Assembly (NCBI RefSeq): GCF_003061005.1
Contig: NZ_QAIK01000027.1
Location: 125,851 to 189,850 of the forward strand
Direction: 5' to 3'
DNA: 64,000 nucleotides
Origin: Pseudomonas sp. HMWF021
GTDB taxonomy: Bacteria > Pseudomonadota > Gammaproteobacteria > Pseudomonadales > Pseudomonadaceae
The stretch's first letter is position 1, and the number at the start of each line of letters is the position of its first letter. Below the pieces are notes generated by a model that had not been told where the DNA came from, did not search any database, and saw nothing but the letters and a program-made list of their open reading frames with translations. Below are positions 33,924 to 42,588 of this stretch, one piece after another. A program made the translations under genes and the position numbers.

Positions 33924-34307
33924 ATGAAATTTCGTTTTCTTCTGTGGATGATGGGTTTGTTGATGGGTAAGGCCAGCCGGACAAATCCTGCGTTCCAGCA
34001 GCAGTTGGGTGACAAGGATCTGGTGTTTCAGCTGCAAACGCTGGACGGGAAGGTGGCGCGGCATTTCGTGGTGAAGAATCAGCGCGTTACCAGCAAGTCT
34101 GGGGTGGTGGCGGAGCCGGCGTTTGCGATTGCGTTCAAGGATGCGGGTTATGCCTTTGCCACGATGCAGGCGAAGAACAAGCAGCTGGCGTTTATGCAGG
34201 GGATTCAGGACAAGTCGATCCAGCTCAAGGGGAATCCGGCGCTGGTGATGTGGTTTCAGGGGTTGATGAAGTATTTGAAGCCGAGGAAGGCCAAGCCTAA
34301 GGCTTGA
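33924..34307 (+). CDS. SCP2-like small protein of unknown role
   Basis: A 127-residue protein beginning MKFRFLLWMMGLLMGKASR, a hydrophobic start without a clear cleavage site. The rest (LVFQLQTLDGKVARHFVVK, AFAIAFKDAGYAFATMQ, SIQLKGNPALVMWFQGLMKYL) has the strand order and the late 'x-G-NPALV' helix of SCP2 sterol-carrier-like domains. Homologues are sometimes labelled helicase, for which there is no sequence support. GAGG at 33912-33915 fits the ATG. The lysine-rich tail (KPRKAKPKA) could touch membrane or nucleic acid. Confidence 0.6.
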   Translation: MKFRFLLWMMGLLMGKASRTNPAFQQQLGDKDLVFQLQTLDGKVARHFVVKNQRVTSKSGVVAEPAFAIAFKDAGYAFATMQAKNKQLAFMQGIQDKSIQLKGNPALVMWFQGLMKYLKPRKAKPKA

Positions 34308-34331
34308 GTAGAAGGGCTTGAGTCGAGGGGC

Positions 34332-34469
34332 TGTTGTGGTGAGGGGATTTATCCCCGATGGGCTGCGAAGCGGCCCCAAAACCTGAGGCCTCGATATAAC
34401 TGACGCACCCTGTTGGCTGGGTTTGCGACTGCTGCGCAGCCGGTCGGGGATAAATCCCCTCACCACAGG
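34332..34469. repeat. Inverted pair of GTGGTGAGGGGATTTATCCCC-type repeats
   Basis: TGTTGTGGTGAGGGGATTTA at 34332 is mirrored by a segment ending AATCCCCTCACCACAGG at 34469, with GCTGCGAAGCGGCCCC and GACTGCTGCGCAGCC arms inside. It is the same family as 14012-14147. Confidence 0.85.
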
Positions 34470-34502
34470 TTTTGTGTCAGGCAGGTAGATTGGGGTGGAT
34501 TC

Positions 34503-34568
34503 TTCGCGAGCAAGCTCGCTCCCACAGGAGGTCACCGAAACCTTGTGGGAGCGAGCTGGCTCGCGAAG
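34503..34568. repeat. REPIN-type inverted repeat (TCGCGAGC arm)
   Basis: TTCGCGAGCAAGCTCGCTCC and its mirror TGGGAGCGAGCTGGCTCGCGAA enclose a short spacer. It is related to the GTGGGAGCGGGCTTGCCCGC pairs at 42473 and 62627 and abuts the 3' end of the HDOD gene. Confidence 0.85.
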
Positions 34569-34571
34569 TTT

Positions 34572-35972
34572 TCAAGCTTGGCTGAATTGCGAAGCTAGCT
34601 CACGCAGCAGGACTTCAGCCTCAAGCACTTTGCTGACCACGTCATTGGCTTTGTCGCGGGTCAGGCCGACGCGGTCGAGCAGGGCGTCGGGGATGTCTTC
34701 GTCGGGGCCGGAGCCGATCCCGCGGCTGCGCAGCAGGCGTACGGCCAGGCAGACGAGGTTCGGGTATTCGGCGTAGGCGCCGTCGTAGCTCGGGTCGTGC
34801 TGGAAGCGCAGGGCGGTGGCCAGTTCATCGGGCATGTCCCAGTAGCGCATCAGCCATGAGCCGATCTGTTCGCGGCTGATGCCCAGCAGGTGCTGCTCGA
34901 TGTAGCTGTGGCACAGGTGCGGGTTGACCTCCAGGTGGCGGCAGATCAGCGAGAAGTGCGGCGGGAACACGTGGGCCAGCAGCAGGTAGCCGAAGTTGTG
35001 CAACAGGCCGGCGAGATAGGTCAGGCCGGCTTCCGGGCGCTGGGCGCGCGGCATGGCGCGGGTCAGGCCTTCGATGACGGCGGCGGTGTAGATAGACTGC
35101 TGCCAGTACGGTGTGGTGTGTTGCGGGTGGTCTTTCGGCAGGCTCAGGGTCTTGCCGAGGGCCAGGCCCAAGGCGAGGTTGATCACCAGATCGAAACCGA
35201 GCACGCGAACGATCGCGTCTTCCACCGAACGGATCTTGCCCGGCGAGGCGTAGTACGGCGACGCCGCCCAGCTCACCACTTGTGCAGCCAGCGCCGGGTC
35301 GGTTTCGACCACGCCGGTGATGTCGTCGATGGTGGCGTTGGGGTCGACGCGCAGCTTGATGATTTTTTGCGCGGTCTCGGCCAGCGGTGGAATCTCGATG
35401 GTCGCTTCCAGACGCTGCTGAATCCGGCGTGCGGTGAATGCCTGCACGGCCTGGGTGATTTCCTCGCGGTCATCGTCCGGGCGGTCGAGGTTCGGGCGGA
35501 TACTGCTCAGGGCTTCGCCGAAATTGGCGGCGCTGGCCTTGGTCAGCATGGTCTTGAAGGCTTCGCTGGTGATCTCCAGCAGCACGCCCGGCTCGCCGGA
35601 GTTGATCAGCAGCTTCGGCTCGCGCAGCAAGCTTTCTTCGTAGAGGCACGGCGAACTGGTCAGCGCCGGCAGGCCCGGCAGCAGGCTCAGGCTGTGTTTG
35701 CCGAGCATCTTTTCCAGACGCTCGGTGGACACGGCGGTCAGGCGCCGGCCAGTGAGTTCGGCGAGGCGGTTGAGGTCGAGCAACTGGCTCTGCGGAAACA
35801 GCACCATCAGCGCGCCCACGGCGTCGTCCAGCAGCACGGCTTGTACCTTGCGCGAAGCGTTGAGGCCGTGGTGATCGAGCACTTCTTCGTAGGCGATCCC
35901 CAGCTTGCCGAGCAGCAGCCGAATTACAGACGGCGCGTGCGGGAGTTCGGGGGCGAGAGCTGCGTCAGTCAT
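34572..35972 (-). CDS. YbaK-like plus HDOD-domain protein
   Basis: A 466-residue protein. Residues about 12-150 resemble the YbaK/aminoacyl-tRNA-deacylase-like fold (LLLGKLGIAYEEVLDHHG, VLLDDAVGALMVLFP, LNRLAELTGRRL). Residues about 205-400 form an HDOD domain (IPPLAETAQKIIKLRVDP, DPALAAQVVSWAASPYYA, LTYLAGLLHNFGYLLLAHVFP). HDOD proteins act in signalling and stress responses, usually without phosphohydrolase activity. The ATG at 35972 is preferred over an in-frame start at 36146 that overlaps recG. The gene follows recG by 79 bases on the same strand. Confidence 0.83.
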   Translation of the reverse strand: MTDAALAPELPHAPSVIRLLLGKLGIAYEEVLDHHGLNASRKVQAVLLDDAVGALMVLFPQSQLLDLNRLAELTGRRLTAVSTERLEKMLGKHSLSLLPGLPALTSSPCLYEESLLREPKLLINSGEPGVLLEITSEAFKTMLTKASAANFGEALSSIRPNLDRPDDDREEITQAVQAFTARRIQQRLEATIEIPPLAETAQKIIKLRVDPNATIDDITGVVETDPALAAQVVSWAASPYYASPGKIRSVEDAIVRVLGFDLVINLALGLALGKTLSLPKDHPQHTTPYWQQSIYTAAVIEGLTRAMPRAQRPEAGLTYLAGLLHNFGYLLLAHVFPPHFSLICRHLEVNPHLCHSYIEQHLLGISREQIGSWLMRYWDMPDELATALRFQHDPSYDGAYAEYPNLVCLAVRLLRSRGIGSGPDEDIPDALLDRVGLTRDKANDVVSKVLEAEVLLRELASQFSQA

Positions 35973-36051
35973 GGTCTGTATCCGTTTTTGAAACAATGGC
36001 AGGAGTATAACCAGCTCTGTCGGAACGATCCTGCACAAACTGCGACGGTGC

Positions 36052-38127
36052 TCACACTTGGCCGTATTGCTGCCCATGGCGCAGCCAGCGGTCGAGCAAT
36101 GGGCTGACGTGAGTCGGCCAGCGTTCCAGCAGCGCTTGCGCGGCATCGCGTACGGCAGGCAGCAGGTCGGCGTCGCGCATCAGGTCGGCGACCTTGAATT
36201 GCAGCAGGCCGGTCTGACGCGTGCCGAGCATTTCGCCGGGGCCGCGCAGTTCGAGGTCTTTTTCGGCAATGACGAAACCGTCGTTGGTCTCGCGCATGAT
36301 GCCCAGGCGCTGACGGCCGATCTGCGACAGCGGCGGATGGTAGAGCAGCACGCAATGGCTGACCGCGCTGCCCCGGCCGACGCGACCGCGCAACTGGTGC
36401 AACTGCGCGAGGCCGAGGCGCTCGGGGTTTTCGATGATCATCAGGCTGGCGTTGGGCACGTCTACACCGACTTCGATCACCGTGGTGGCGACCAGCAGTT
36501 GCAGGTTACCGGCCTTGAATTCGGCCATGACCGCGGCTTTCTCGGCAGGCTTCATGCGCCCGTGAATCAGTCCGACTTTCAGCTCGCCGAGGGCGGCTGT
36601 GAGGTCTTCGAACGTGGTTTCCGCGGCCTGACAGGTCAGCTCTTCCGACTCTTCGATCAGCGTGCACACCCAGTAGGCCTGACGCCCTTCGGCGCAGGCG
36701 CTGCGCACCCGTTCGATGACTTCGACGCGGCGGGTGTCGGTGACCAGTACGGTGTTGACCGGGGTTCGACCGGGCGGCAGTTCGTCGAGGATCGAGGTGT
36801 CGAGGTCGGCGTAGGCGCTCATCGCCAGCGTGCGCGGGATCGGCGTGGCGGTCATGATCAGTTGATGCGGGCACATGCGCCCGCCGACGCCTTTCTGCCG
36901 CAGCGCCAAGCGTTGTTGCACACCGAAGCGGTGTTGTTCGTCGATGATCACCAGTGCCAGATTCTTGAACTGCACTTCGTCCTGGAACAACGCGTGAGTG
37001 CCGACCACCATCGGTGTGCCGCTGACGATCTGTTCCAGTGCGGCGACGCGGTTTTTGCCTTTAAGCTTGCCGGCCAGCCACGCGACGTCGATGCCCAGCG
37101 GTTCGAGCCAGCGCTTGAAGGTGATGAAGTGCTGTTCGGCGAGGATCTCGGTCGGCGCCATCAGCGCGACCTGATAACCCGCTTCCAGCGCTTGCAGCGC
37201 CGCGAGGGCGGCGACCACGGTTTTGCCCGCGCCAACGTCGCCCTGAATCAGGCGCAGCATCGGTTCGTGCTGGCTGAGGTCGTAGGCGATTTCGTTGCCC
37301 ACGCGTTGCTGGGCGCCGGTCGGGTTGAAGCCGAGGTTGGCCAGATACTTCGGCGGCAGCTTCGTCGCTTTCGGCATCGCTGGCGCGCGCAGGGAACGCA
37401 TGCTTTCGCGCAGACGTTGTTGCGACAGTTGATGGGTCAGCAGTTCTTCGAACGCGAGGCGATGCTGCGCCCAGTGATGACCGAGTGCCAGCTCATCGAC
37501 ATCAGCATCGGCGGGCGGGTTGTGCAGGTAGCGGATCGCATCGGCCAGCGGCGCCAGTTGGTAGTCGCGGGCCAGTTCGGTCGGCAACCAGTCGGGCAGA
37601 GTGTTCGGCTTTAGCAGCGTCAGAGTCTGCATGCACAACTGACGCAGGCGCTGTTGGGTCAGGCCTTCGGTGAGCGGGTAGACCGGGGTCAGGGTTTCAT
37701 CCACGGGCGGCGGTTCGTCACCGGTGATGGCGCGGTATTCCGGGTGGTAGATTTCCAGCCCCGAGGCGCCGGGGCGCACTTCGCCGTAGCAGCGAATCCG
37801 CGTGCCGCGCTTGAGGCCTTCTTTCTGCGCATTGCTGAAATGGTAGAAGCGCAGGCTCAGGCCACCGGTGCCATCCTGCATGCGCACGACGAGGCTGCGC
37901 CGCCGGCCCATGACCACGTCGGCACCGCTGACGGTGCCTTCGACTACGGCGTCCTGGCCCGGGCGCAAGTGGCCGATCGGCACCACGCGAGTGCGATCCT
38001 GATAACGCAGCGGCAGGTGAAACAGCACGTCCTGGAGGTTTTCCAGGCCGACCTTGGCCAGTTTCTCGGCCATGGCTTCGCCGACACCCTTGAGTGCCGT
38101 CACCGACACTTGCGACAGCTCAGTCAT
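36052..38127 (-). CDS. recG: RecG, ATP-dependent DNA helicase
   Basis: A 691-residue RecG. The N-terminal wedge/OB domain (about 1-180, with DVLFHLPLRYQDRT) precedes helicase motifs: Walker A GDVGAGKT (about 295-302), LMAPTEILAEQH, DEQHRFGVQQR (near 391), MTATPIPRTLA, then GLIHGRMKPAEK, VIEVGVDVPNA and the QLRGRVGRG motif VI. RecG remodels stalled forks and Holliday junctions. Length is normal. It begins 9 bases downstream of the oxyR stop on the same strand, so the two are probably co-transcribed. Confidence 0.98.
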   Translation of the reverse strand: MTELSQVSVTALKGVGEAMAEKLAKVGLENLQDVLFHLPLRYQDRTRVVPIGHLRPGQDAVVEGTVSGADVVMGRRRSLVVRMQDGTGGLSLRFYHFSNAQKEGLKRGTRIRCYGEVRPGASGLEIYHPEYRAITGDEPPPVDETLTPVYPLTEGLTQQRLRQLCMQTLTLLKPNTLPDWLPTELARDYQLAPLADAIRYLHNPPADADVDELALGHHWAQHRLAFEELLTHQLSQQRLRESMRSLRAPAMPKATKLPPKYLANLGFNPTGAQQRVGNEIAYDLSQHEPMLRLIQGDVGAGKTVVAALAALQALEAGYQVALMAPTEILAEQHFITFKRWLEPLGIDVAWLAGKLKGKNRVAALEQIVSGTPMVVGTHALFQDEVQFKNLALVIIDEQHRFGVQQRLALRQKGVGGRMCPHQLIMTATPIPRTLAMSAYADLDTSILDELPPGRTPVNTVLVTDTRRVEVIERVRSACAEGRQAYWVCTLIEESEELTCQAAETTFEDLTAALGELKVGLIHGRMKPAEKAAVMAEFKAGNLQLLVATTVIEVGVDVPNASLMIIENPERLGLAQLHQLRGRVGRGSAVSHCVLLYHPPLSQIGRQRLGIMRETNDGFVIAEKDLELRGPGEMLGTRQTGLLQFKVADLMRDADLLPAVRDAAQALLERWPTHVSPLLDRWLRHGQQYGQV

Positions 38128-38136
38128 GACGCTCGC

Positions 38137-39066
38137 TTAACCGGCCGTAACCGGCGCGGCGGGCTTGGCCACCGAGCACAGGCGAACGGAGTCGGCGAGG
38201 ATCTCAATGGCTTTCGGCCGCGGGAAACTCGCGCGCCAGGCAATCGCCACGGTGCGGAACGGGACCGGCGCCGACAGCGGGCGCACTTCGATCACGCCCG
38301 GGGCGTAATGATGGCTGTCCACCGCCGACAGCGGCAGGATCGAGATGCCCAGACCGGAGGCGACCATGTGGCGGATGGTCTCCAGCGAGCTGGATTCCAC
38401 CGTGGTGTGCTTGGCGCCGTCGTTGCCCTTGGTCAGGGTCGGGCAGGCTTCGAGCACCTGATCGCGGAAGCAGTGGCCTTCGCCGAGCAGCAGCAGGCTC
38501 TTGTCGTTGAGCAGGCCCGGGTCGATGGATTCTTTTTGCGTCCACGGGTGCTGGGCCGGCATCAGCACGTAGAACGGCTCGTCGTACAGCGGCAGGGTCA
38601 GCACGTCGGCTTCGTTGAACGGCAGGGCGATGATGATCGCGTCAAGCTCGCCGTTGCGCAGCTTGTCGCGCAGCACGTGGGTGAAGTTTTCTTCGATGTA
38701 CAACGGCATTTGCGGGGCGACCCGGTGCAGTTGCGGAATCAGGTGCGGGAACAGGTACGGCCCGACGGTGTAGATCGCGCCGACTTTCAGCGGCGCGGTC
38801 AGCTGATTCTTGCCGGCCTGGGCCAGTTCACGGATACCTTGCGCCTGCTCCAGGACTTTCTGCGCCTGGGCGACGATGCCTTCGCCGACCGGGGTCAGGC
38901 GCACGGCGCTTTTGCTGCGCTCGAAAATCAGCACACCGAGTTCGTCTTCAAGTTTTTTCACGCCCACCGACAGGGTCGGCTGACTGACGTGGCAACGCTC
39001 GGCGGCGTGGCCGAAGTGCTGCTCTTGGGCGAGCGTAACGATGTAGCGTAATTCTGTGAGGGTCAT
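38137..39066 (-). CDS. oxyR: OxyR, peroxide-sensing LysR regulator
   Basis: A 309-residue LysR-type regulator starting MTLTELRYIVTLAQEQHFGH, with the N-terminal winged helix (HVSQPTLSVGVKKLEDELG) and the redox cysteines Cys199 in GEGHCFRDQ and Cys208 in LEACP. These form the disulfide that activates catalase and alkyl hydroperoxide reductase genes on H2O2 exposure. The oxyR-recG order is conserved in Pseudomonas. Confidence 0.97.
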   Translation of the reverse strand: MTLTELRYIVTLAQEQHFGHAAERCHVSQPTLSVGVKKLEDELGVLIFERSKSAVRLTPVGEGIVAQAQKVLEQAQGIRELAQAGKNQLTAPLKVGAIYTVGPYLFPHLIPQLHRVAPQMPLYIEENFTHVLRDKLRNGELDAIIIALPFNEADVLTLPLYDEPFYVLMPAQHPWTQKESIDPGLLNDKSLLLLGEGHCFRDQVLEACPTLTKGNDGAKHTTVESSSLETIRHMVASGLGISILPLSAVDSHHYAPGVIEVRPLSAPVPFRTVAIAWRASFPRPKAIEILADSVRLCSVAKPAAPVTAG

Positions 39067-39190
39067 AGCGAGCGTCCATGAAGTTGCGGGCCAAGCATAA
39101 CGGCTGCAATCGATAGACGCACGTTATCAGACTGAGTGAGAAATGCGACACCGGGCAATGTGGGTTTGCCGTTTGTGGATGTGCTGAAAA

Positions 39191-39273
39191 GCAAAAGATC
39201 GCAGCCTTCGGCAGCTCCTGCAGGGGGACGTAAACCTGTAGGCGCTGCCGAAGGCTGCGATCTTTTGATCTTG
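39191..39273. repeat. Inverted AGGAGCTGCCGAAGG-type repeat pair between oxyR and tonB
   Basis: CAAAAGATCGCAGCCTTCGG (39191) and its mirror CGAAGGCTGCGATCTTTTG (ending 39269) form a long palindrome that can act as a transcript end. It lies directly after the tonB stop on the minus strand. Confidence 0.85.
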
Positions 39274-39277
39274 CTGC

Positions 39278-40024
39278 TTAGCGACGACGTTCGAGCGAGT
39301 ACACAAACGGCGCAACAATTTCGATCGAGCCGTTGTTGAGCATGTCGGCCGGTGGCTTGGGCAGCGGTTGCGCGCGGCGGATCATTTCCAGGGTGGCCCG
39401 GTCCAGATCGGCGTTGCCGGAGCGGCCCACCAGTTCGAACGACAGCACATTGCCTTCGCCATCAACCACGAAGCGCAGACGGTTCAAGCCTTCCTTGCCT
39501 CGCGCCTGAGCGCTGGCCGGGTACTTTTTGTACTTGGCCAGGTGCGCGAGCAGGGTGCCTTGCCAACTGGCTTTGGCTGCCATCTGCGCTGGCGACGGGC
39601 CTGGTGCCGGCTGGGCGGATTTCTCCGTCGGTGCCTGGGTCGGTTGCGTGTCGGCCGGTTTCTCCTCGGAAGGTTTTTCCTTCGGCGGTTCTGGCTTCTC
39701 TACCGGTTTGGGCGGCTGAGGTTTCGGCTTTGGCTTGGGTTTGGGCTTCGGTACGGCAATCTCGGCCTTGGGTGCTTCAGCCAGTTTCGGAATGGGCAAC
39801 TCTTCGACCGGAGCTGGTGGCTGCGGCGGTGTGACGACTTTCGGCGGAGCAGGCGGTGGCGGGGCCGGAACCGGCGCCAGCTCGACCATCATTGCCTGCG
39901 GCGGCAGTTCGATGGGCGGGCGGGCGGTCCAGTTCAGCGCCAGCGCGATGGCCAGCGCATGAACGCCCAGCACCACGGCCAGGCTACCGCTGTAACGCGT
40001 CAGCTTATGGCGCGTCGTGATCAT
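39278..40024 (-). CDS. tonB: TonB energy-transduction protein
   Basis: A 248-residue TonB with an N-terminal membrane anchor (LAVVLGVHALAIALALNW), a long Pro-Lys/Pro-Glu spacer (about 60-130, with KPKPKPKPKPQPPKP) and a C-terminal TonB domain (YPASAQARGKEGLNRLRF, LDRATLEMIRRAQPLPKPP). It passes proton-motive energy from ExbBD to outer-membrane siderophore and vitamin receptors. The ATG overlaps the exbD stop by 4 bases. Confidence 0.96.
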   Translation of the reverse strand: MITTRHKLTRYSGSLAVVLGVHALAIALALNWTARPPIELPPQAMMVELAPVPAPPPPAPPKVVTPPQPPAPVEELPIPKLAEAPKAEIAVPKPKPKPKPKPQPPKPVEKPEPPKEKPSEEKPADTQPTQAPTEKSAQPAPGPSPAQMAAKASWQGTLLAHLAKYKKYPASAQARGKEGLNRLRFVVDGEGNVLSFELVGRSGNADLDRATLEMIRRAQPLPKPPADMLNNGSIEIVAPFVYSLERRR

Positions 40025-40449
40025 TTCTTGGCTGCGCTCTCGAGGCCCACCAGGCCGACCTTCAGGTAACCGGCCGAACGCAATTTATCCATCACGCTCA
40101 TCAGGTCGCCGTAGTCCACACCTTTGTCGGCCTGGAAGAAGATGGTGGTGTCTTTCTTGCCCTGGGTCTTGGCGTCGAGAACAGCGCCGAGGGTTTCGGC
40201 TTTGACTTCGTCGTCGCCGATGTACAGGCGCTGATCGGCTTTTACGCTGAGGAACACCGGTTTTTCAGGCCGCGGCGCCGGTTTGGCGGTCGAGGCCGGC
40301 AGGTCGACTTTGATGTCCACGGTCGCCAGCGGCGCAGCCACCATGAAGATGATCAGCAGTACCAGCATCACGTCGATGAACGGCGTGACGTTGATTTCGT
40401 GGTTCTCGGCCAGATCGTCGTCTGCGCCTTCTTTCAAATGCAGGCCCAT
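40021..40449 (-). CDS. exbD: ExbD, TonB motor subunit
   Basis: A 142-residue ExbD with one membrane helix, INVTPFIDVMLVLLIIFMVA (about 20-40), carrying the essential Asp in PFIDVMLV, and a periplasmic domain (VDLPASTAKPAP, LSVKADQRLYIGDDEV, FFQADKGVDYGDLMSVMD). With ExbB it forms the proton channel driving TonB. It lies 6 bases after exbB and overlaps tonB. Confidence 0.97.
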   Translation of the reverse strand: MGLHLKEGADDDLAENHEINVTPFIDVMLVLLIIFMVAAPLATVDIKVDLPASTAKPAPRPEKPVFLSVKADQRLYIGDDEVKAETLGAVLDAKTQGKKDTTIFFQADKGVDYGDLMSVMDKLRSAGYLKVGLVGLESAAKK

Positions 40450-40455
40450 GGCCGA

Positions 40456-41406
40456 TTACCCCACTTTGACCATGTGCGGCTGCGAGCTGCGCTCAGGCTG
40501 GTGGTCGAGGTCGCGGCTGACCAGCAACAGGACTTCTGCCGACGCATCGGACACCTGCGCCTTGTAGCCGGCGATGGAGCGGGCGAACACGTTGTAGATC
40601 ACTACCGCAGGAATCGCAGCAACCAGACCCAGCGCGGTAGCGAGCAGCGCTTCTGCGATACCCGGTGCAACGACGGCGAGGTTGGTGGTCTGGGTCTTGG
40701 CGATGCCGATGAAGCTGTTCATGATGCCCCATACGGTACCGAACAGACCGACGAACGGCGCGGTGGAACCGATGGTGGCGAGGACGCCGGTGCCGCTGCT
40801 CATGTTGCGACCGCAAGCAGCCACCAGGCGCTCGAGGCGGAAGCTGACGCGCTCCTTGATGCCTTCTTTTTCACGGCTGTTGACCGACAGGCGCATTTCT
40901 TCAAGTGCATCGTGGACCAGCAGGTTGGCGAGAGTGCCTTCCTTCGCCGCAGTGGCGCTGGCTTCCTTGAGGGTGGCGGCTTTTTTCAGAGCAGCGATTT
41001 CACCACGCAGACGACGCTTGGCACCCATCAGCTCGAAGCCTTTGGCGATCCAGATGGTCCAGGTGATGATGGAGGCGATGGCCAAGCCGATCATCACGAT
41101 CTTCACGATGATATCGGCGTTCTGGTACATGCCCCATGGCGACAGGTCGTGGGCCATGCCCAGGGTGTTGTCGGGTTCGAGCACTTCAGGGGCGTCGGCC
41201 GGGCTGGCGTCTACAGCCTGCACCGGGTCGGTGGTGGCTGGCGCGGCGGCGGGGGCGTGCTGTTCGGTGGCAGTCGGGGCCGCTGGCGCTTGTGCGTCGG
41301 CGAACGCGGCGGTCGGTGCCAGCATCAGGCTGAGCAGCAGGGCCGCTACCGCGCCAAAGGCGCGAGGTCGTGTGGTAGGCGAAGCGGGGAGTTGATTACG
41401 TGTCAT
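40456..41406 (-). CDS. exbB: ExbB, TonB motor subunit with N-terminal extension
   Basis: A 316-residue ExbB. A cleavable signal (about 1-36, ending PTAAFA) and an Ala/Pro-rich periplasmic stretch (about 37-90) precede the three-helix MotA/TolQ/ExbB core (ADIIVKIVMIGLAIASIITW; TIGSTAPFVGLFGTVWGIM; ALLATALGLVAAIPAVVIYN). The extended N terminus is common in Pseudomonas ExbB. The ATG at 41406 is preferred over an in-frame start at 41481, which would put 25 charged residues before the signal. It is the first gene of exbB-exbD-tonB. Confidence 0.96.
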   Translation of the reverse strand: MTRNQLPASPTTRPRAFGAVAALLLSLMLAPTAAFADAQAPAAPTATEQHAPAAAPATTDPVQAVDASPADAPEVLEPDNTLGMAHDLSPWGMYQNADIIVKIVMIGLAIASIITWTIWIAKGFELMGAKRRLRGEIAALKKAATLKEASATAAKEGTLANLLVHDALEEMRLSVNSREKEGIKERVSFRLERLVAACGRNMSSGTGVLATIGSTAPFVGLFGTVWGIMNSFIGIAKTQTTNLAVVAPGIAEALLATALGLVAAIPAVVIYNVFARSIAGYKAQVSDASAEVLLLVSRDLDHQPERSSQPHMVKVG

Positions 41407-41480
41407 GCTGGCCGGACCTGAGATAGAAAACGTTGATGCTCTTCCAGGCCTCGTGAGGCCGAGAACAAAAGTGGCGTGCA

Positions 41481-41511
41481 TTATTGCAAGTAATTCTTGT
41501 TAACAAAAGTA
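41481..41511 (-). promoter_or_regulatory. Possible Fur-type operator upstream of exbB
   Basis: The AT-rich segment around 41481-41511 contains the inverted repeat CAAG-TAATT-CTTG (41487-41499), which partly fits degenerate Fur boxes. exbB operons are usually iron-repressed. The match to GATAATGATAATCATTATC is weak. Confidence 0.35.
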
Positions 41512-41593
41512 ATAGAGTTTCTTTTTTTCCTTCATTGCTAGCCGTTCGTCCTTTGAGATGGCTGGTCTGTTCCATTCGTTTGGGAGTTTTCTG

Positions 41594-42451
41594 ATGTCTG
41601 CACCTTCTGTTTTGATTGCCGGTTGCGGTGATGTCGGCAGTCGTCTGGCTACGCAATTGCTGGCTGCCGGCTGGGAGGTGCATGGTCTGCGCCGTGATGT
41701 TTCGCGGTTGCCGGCCGGCGTCATCGGCGTGGCCGGTGACCTGTTCAAGGAGGATTGCCCAGCGACCTGGCCGTTCGGTGCGGTGGACTATGTGGTGTAT
41801 TGCGCGGCGGCGACCGATCACGATGAAGCCGGCTATCGCGCCGCTTATGTGCAGGGTTTGCAGAATGTACTGAGCTGGCTGGATGACTTCGGGCAGGTGC
41901 CTGATCGACTGCTGTTTGTTTCCAGCAGCAGCGTTTACGGGCAGCAGGACGGCGAATGGGTCGATGAAAACTCGGCGACCGATGCCCTCGGATTTTCCGG
42001 GCGGCTGATGCTTGAAGCTGAACATGTCGCGCTCAAAAGCGGTATTGCGACCAGCATCGTGCGCTTTACCGGCATCTATGGCCCCGGCCGCGAGAGGTTA
42101 CTGACGCAGGTGCGCGAGGGGTATCACGTTGCGGTAGAGCCGCCGTTGTATGGCAACCGCATCCATTCCGACGACGCGGCGGGGCTGATGGCGTTTCTGC
42201 TGAAGGCGGATCGGCGGGGCGAGTCATTGCAGGACATCTATATCGGGGTGGACGATGCGCCGGCACCGCTGGCCGAGGTGGTCGCCTGGTTGCGCGACTA
42301 TCTGGGTGTCACCGATTGGGCGCCGGATGCCAGCGTGCGCCGCACCGGCAGCAAGCGCTGCAGCAATGCCCGGGCGAAGGCGCTGGGCTGGACGCCGACG
42401 TATCCGAGTTACCGCGAAGGCTATGCGGCGATACTTGAAGGCAAGTGCTGA
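41594..42451 (+). CDS. NAD(P)-dependent sugar-epimerase-like SDR protein
   Basis: A 285-residue extended-SDR protein. The Rossmann loop is GCGDVGSRLATQLL near residues 11-24, followed by GDLFK, VVYCAAATDHDE, a VSSSSVYGQQ active-site segment and RFTGIYGPGR. This resembles the YeeZ-like epimerase/dehydratase group; the substrate is unknown. GGGAG 7 bases upstream supports the ATG at 41594 over an in-frame start at 41558. It is divergent from exbB across a gap of 187 bases. Confidence 0.8.
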   Translation: MSAPSVLIAGCGDVGSRLATQLLAAGWEVHGLRRDVSRLPAGVIGVAGDLFKEDCPATWPFGAVDYVVYCAAATDHDEAGYRAAYVQGLQNVLSWLDDFGQVPDRLLFVSSSSVYGQQDGEWVDENSATDALGFSGRLMLEAEHVALKSGIATSIVRFTGIYGPGRERLLTQVREGYHVAVEPPLYGNRIHSDDAAGLMAFLLKADRRGESLQDIYIGVDDAPAPLAEVVAWLRDYLGVTDWAPDASVRRTGSKRCSNARAKALGWTPTYPSYREGYAAILEGKC

Positions 42452-42472
42452 CCTTCTAACGCCAAAAACCAC

Positions 42473-42563
42473 TGTGGGAGCGGGCTTGCCCGCGATGGCG
42501 GCTTGGCAGTCAACTAAGGTGTTGAGTCTGATGTCCTCATCGCGGGCAAGCCCGCTCCCACAG
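42473..42563. repeat. REPIN (GTGGGAGCGGGCTTGCCCGC pair)
   Basis: TGTGGGAGCGGGCTTGCCCG at 42473 is mirrored by a segment ending CAAGCCCGCTCCCACAGG, with a GATGGCGGC arm and a spacer of about 40 bases. It sits between convergent genes and is the same family as 62627-62719. Confidence 0.9.
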
Positions 42564-42588
42564 GGTTATATATTGTTCTCAGGTGTGT

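Noticed and set aside
33924..34307. Helicase annotation for the 127-residue protein
   Set aside because: No Walker or helicase motif is present; an SCP2-like fold fits better.
39190..39273. Repeat arrays as a CRISPR
   Set aside because: They are inverted pairs scattered singly across the window, not regularly spaced direct repeats with unique spacers; no cas gene is present.
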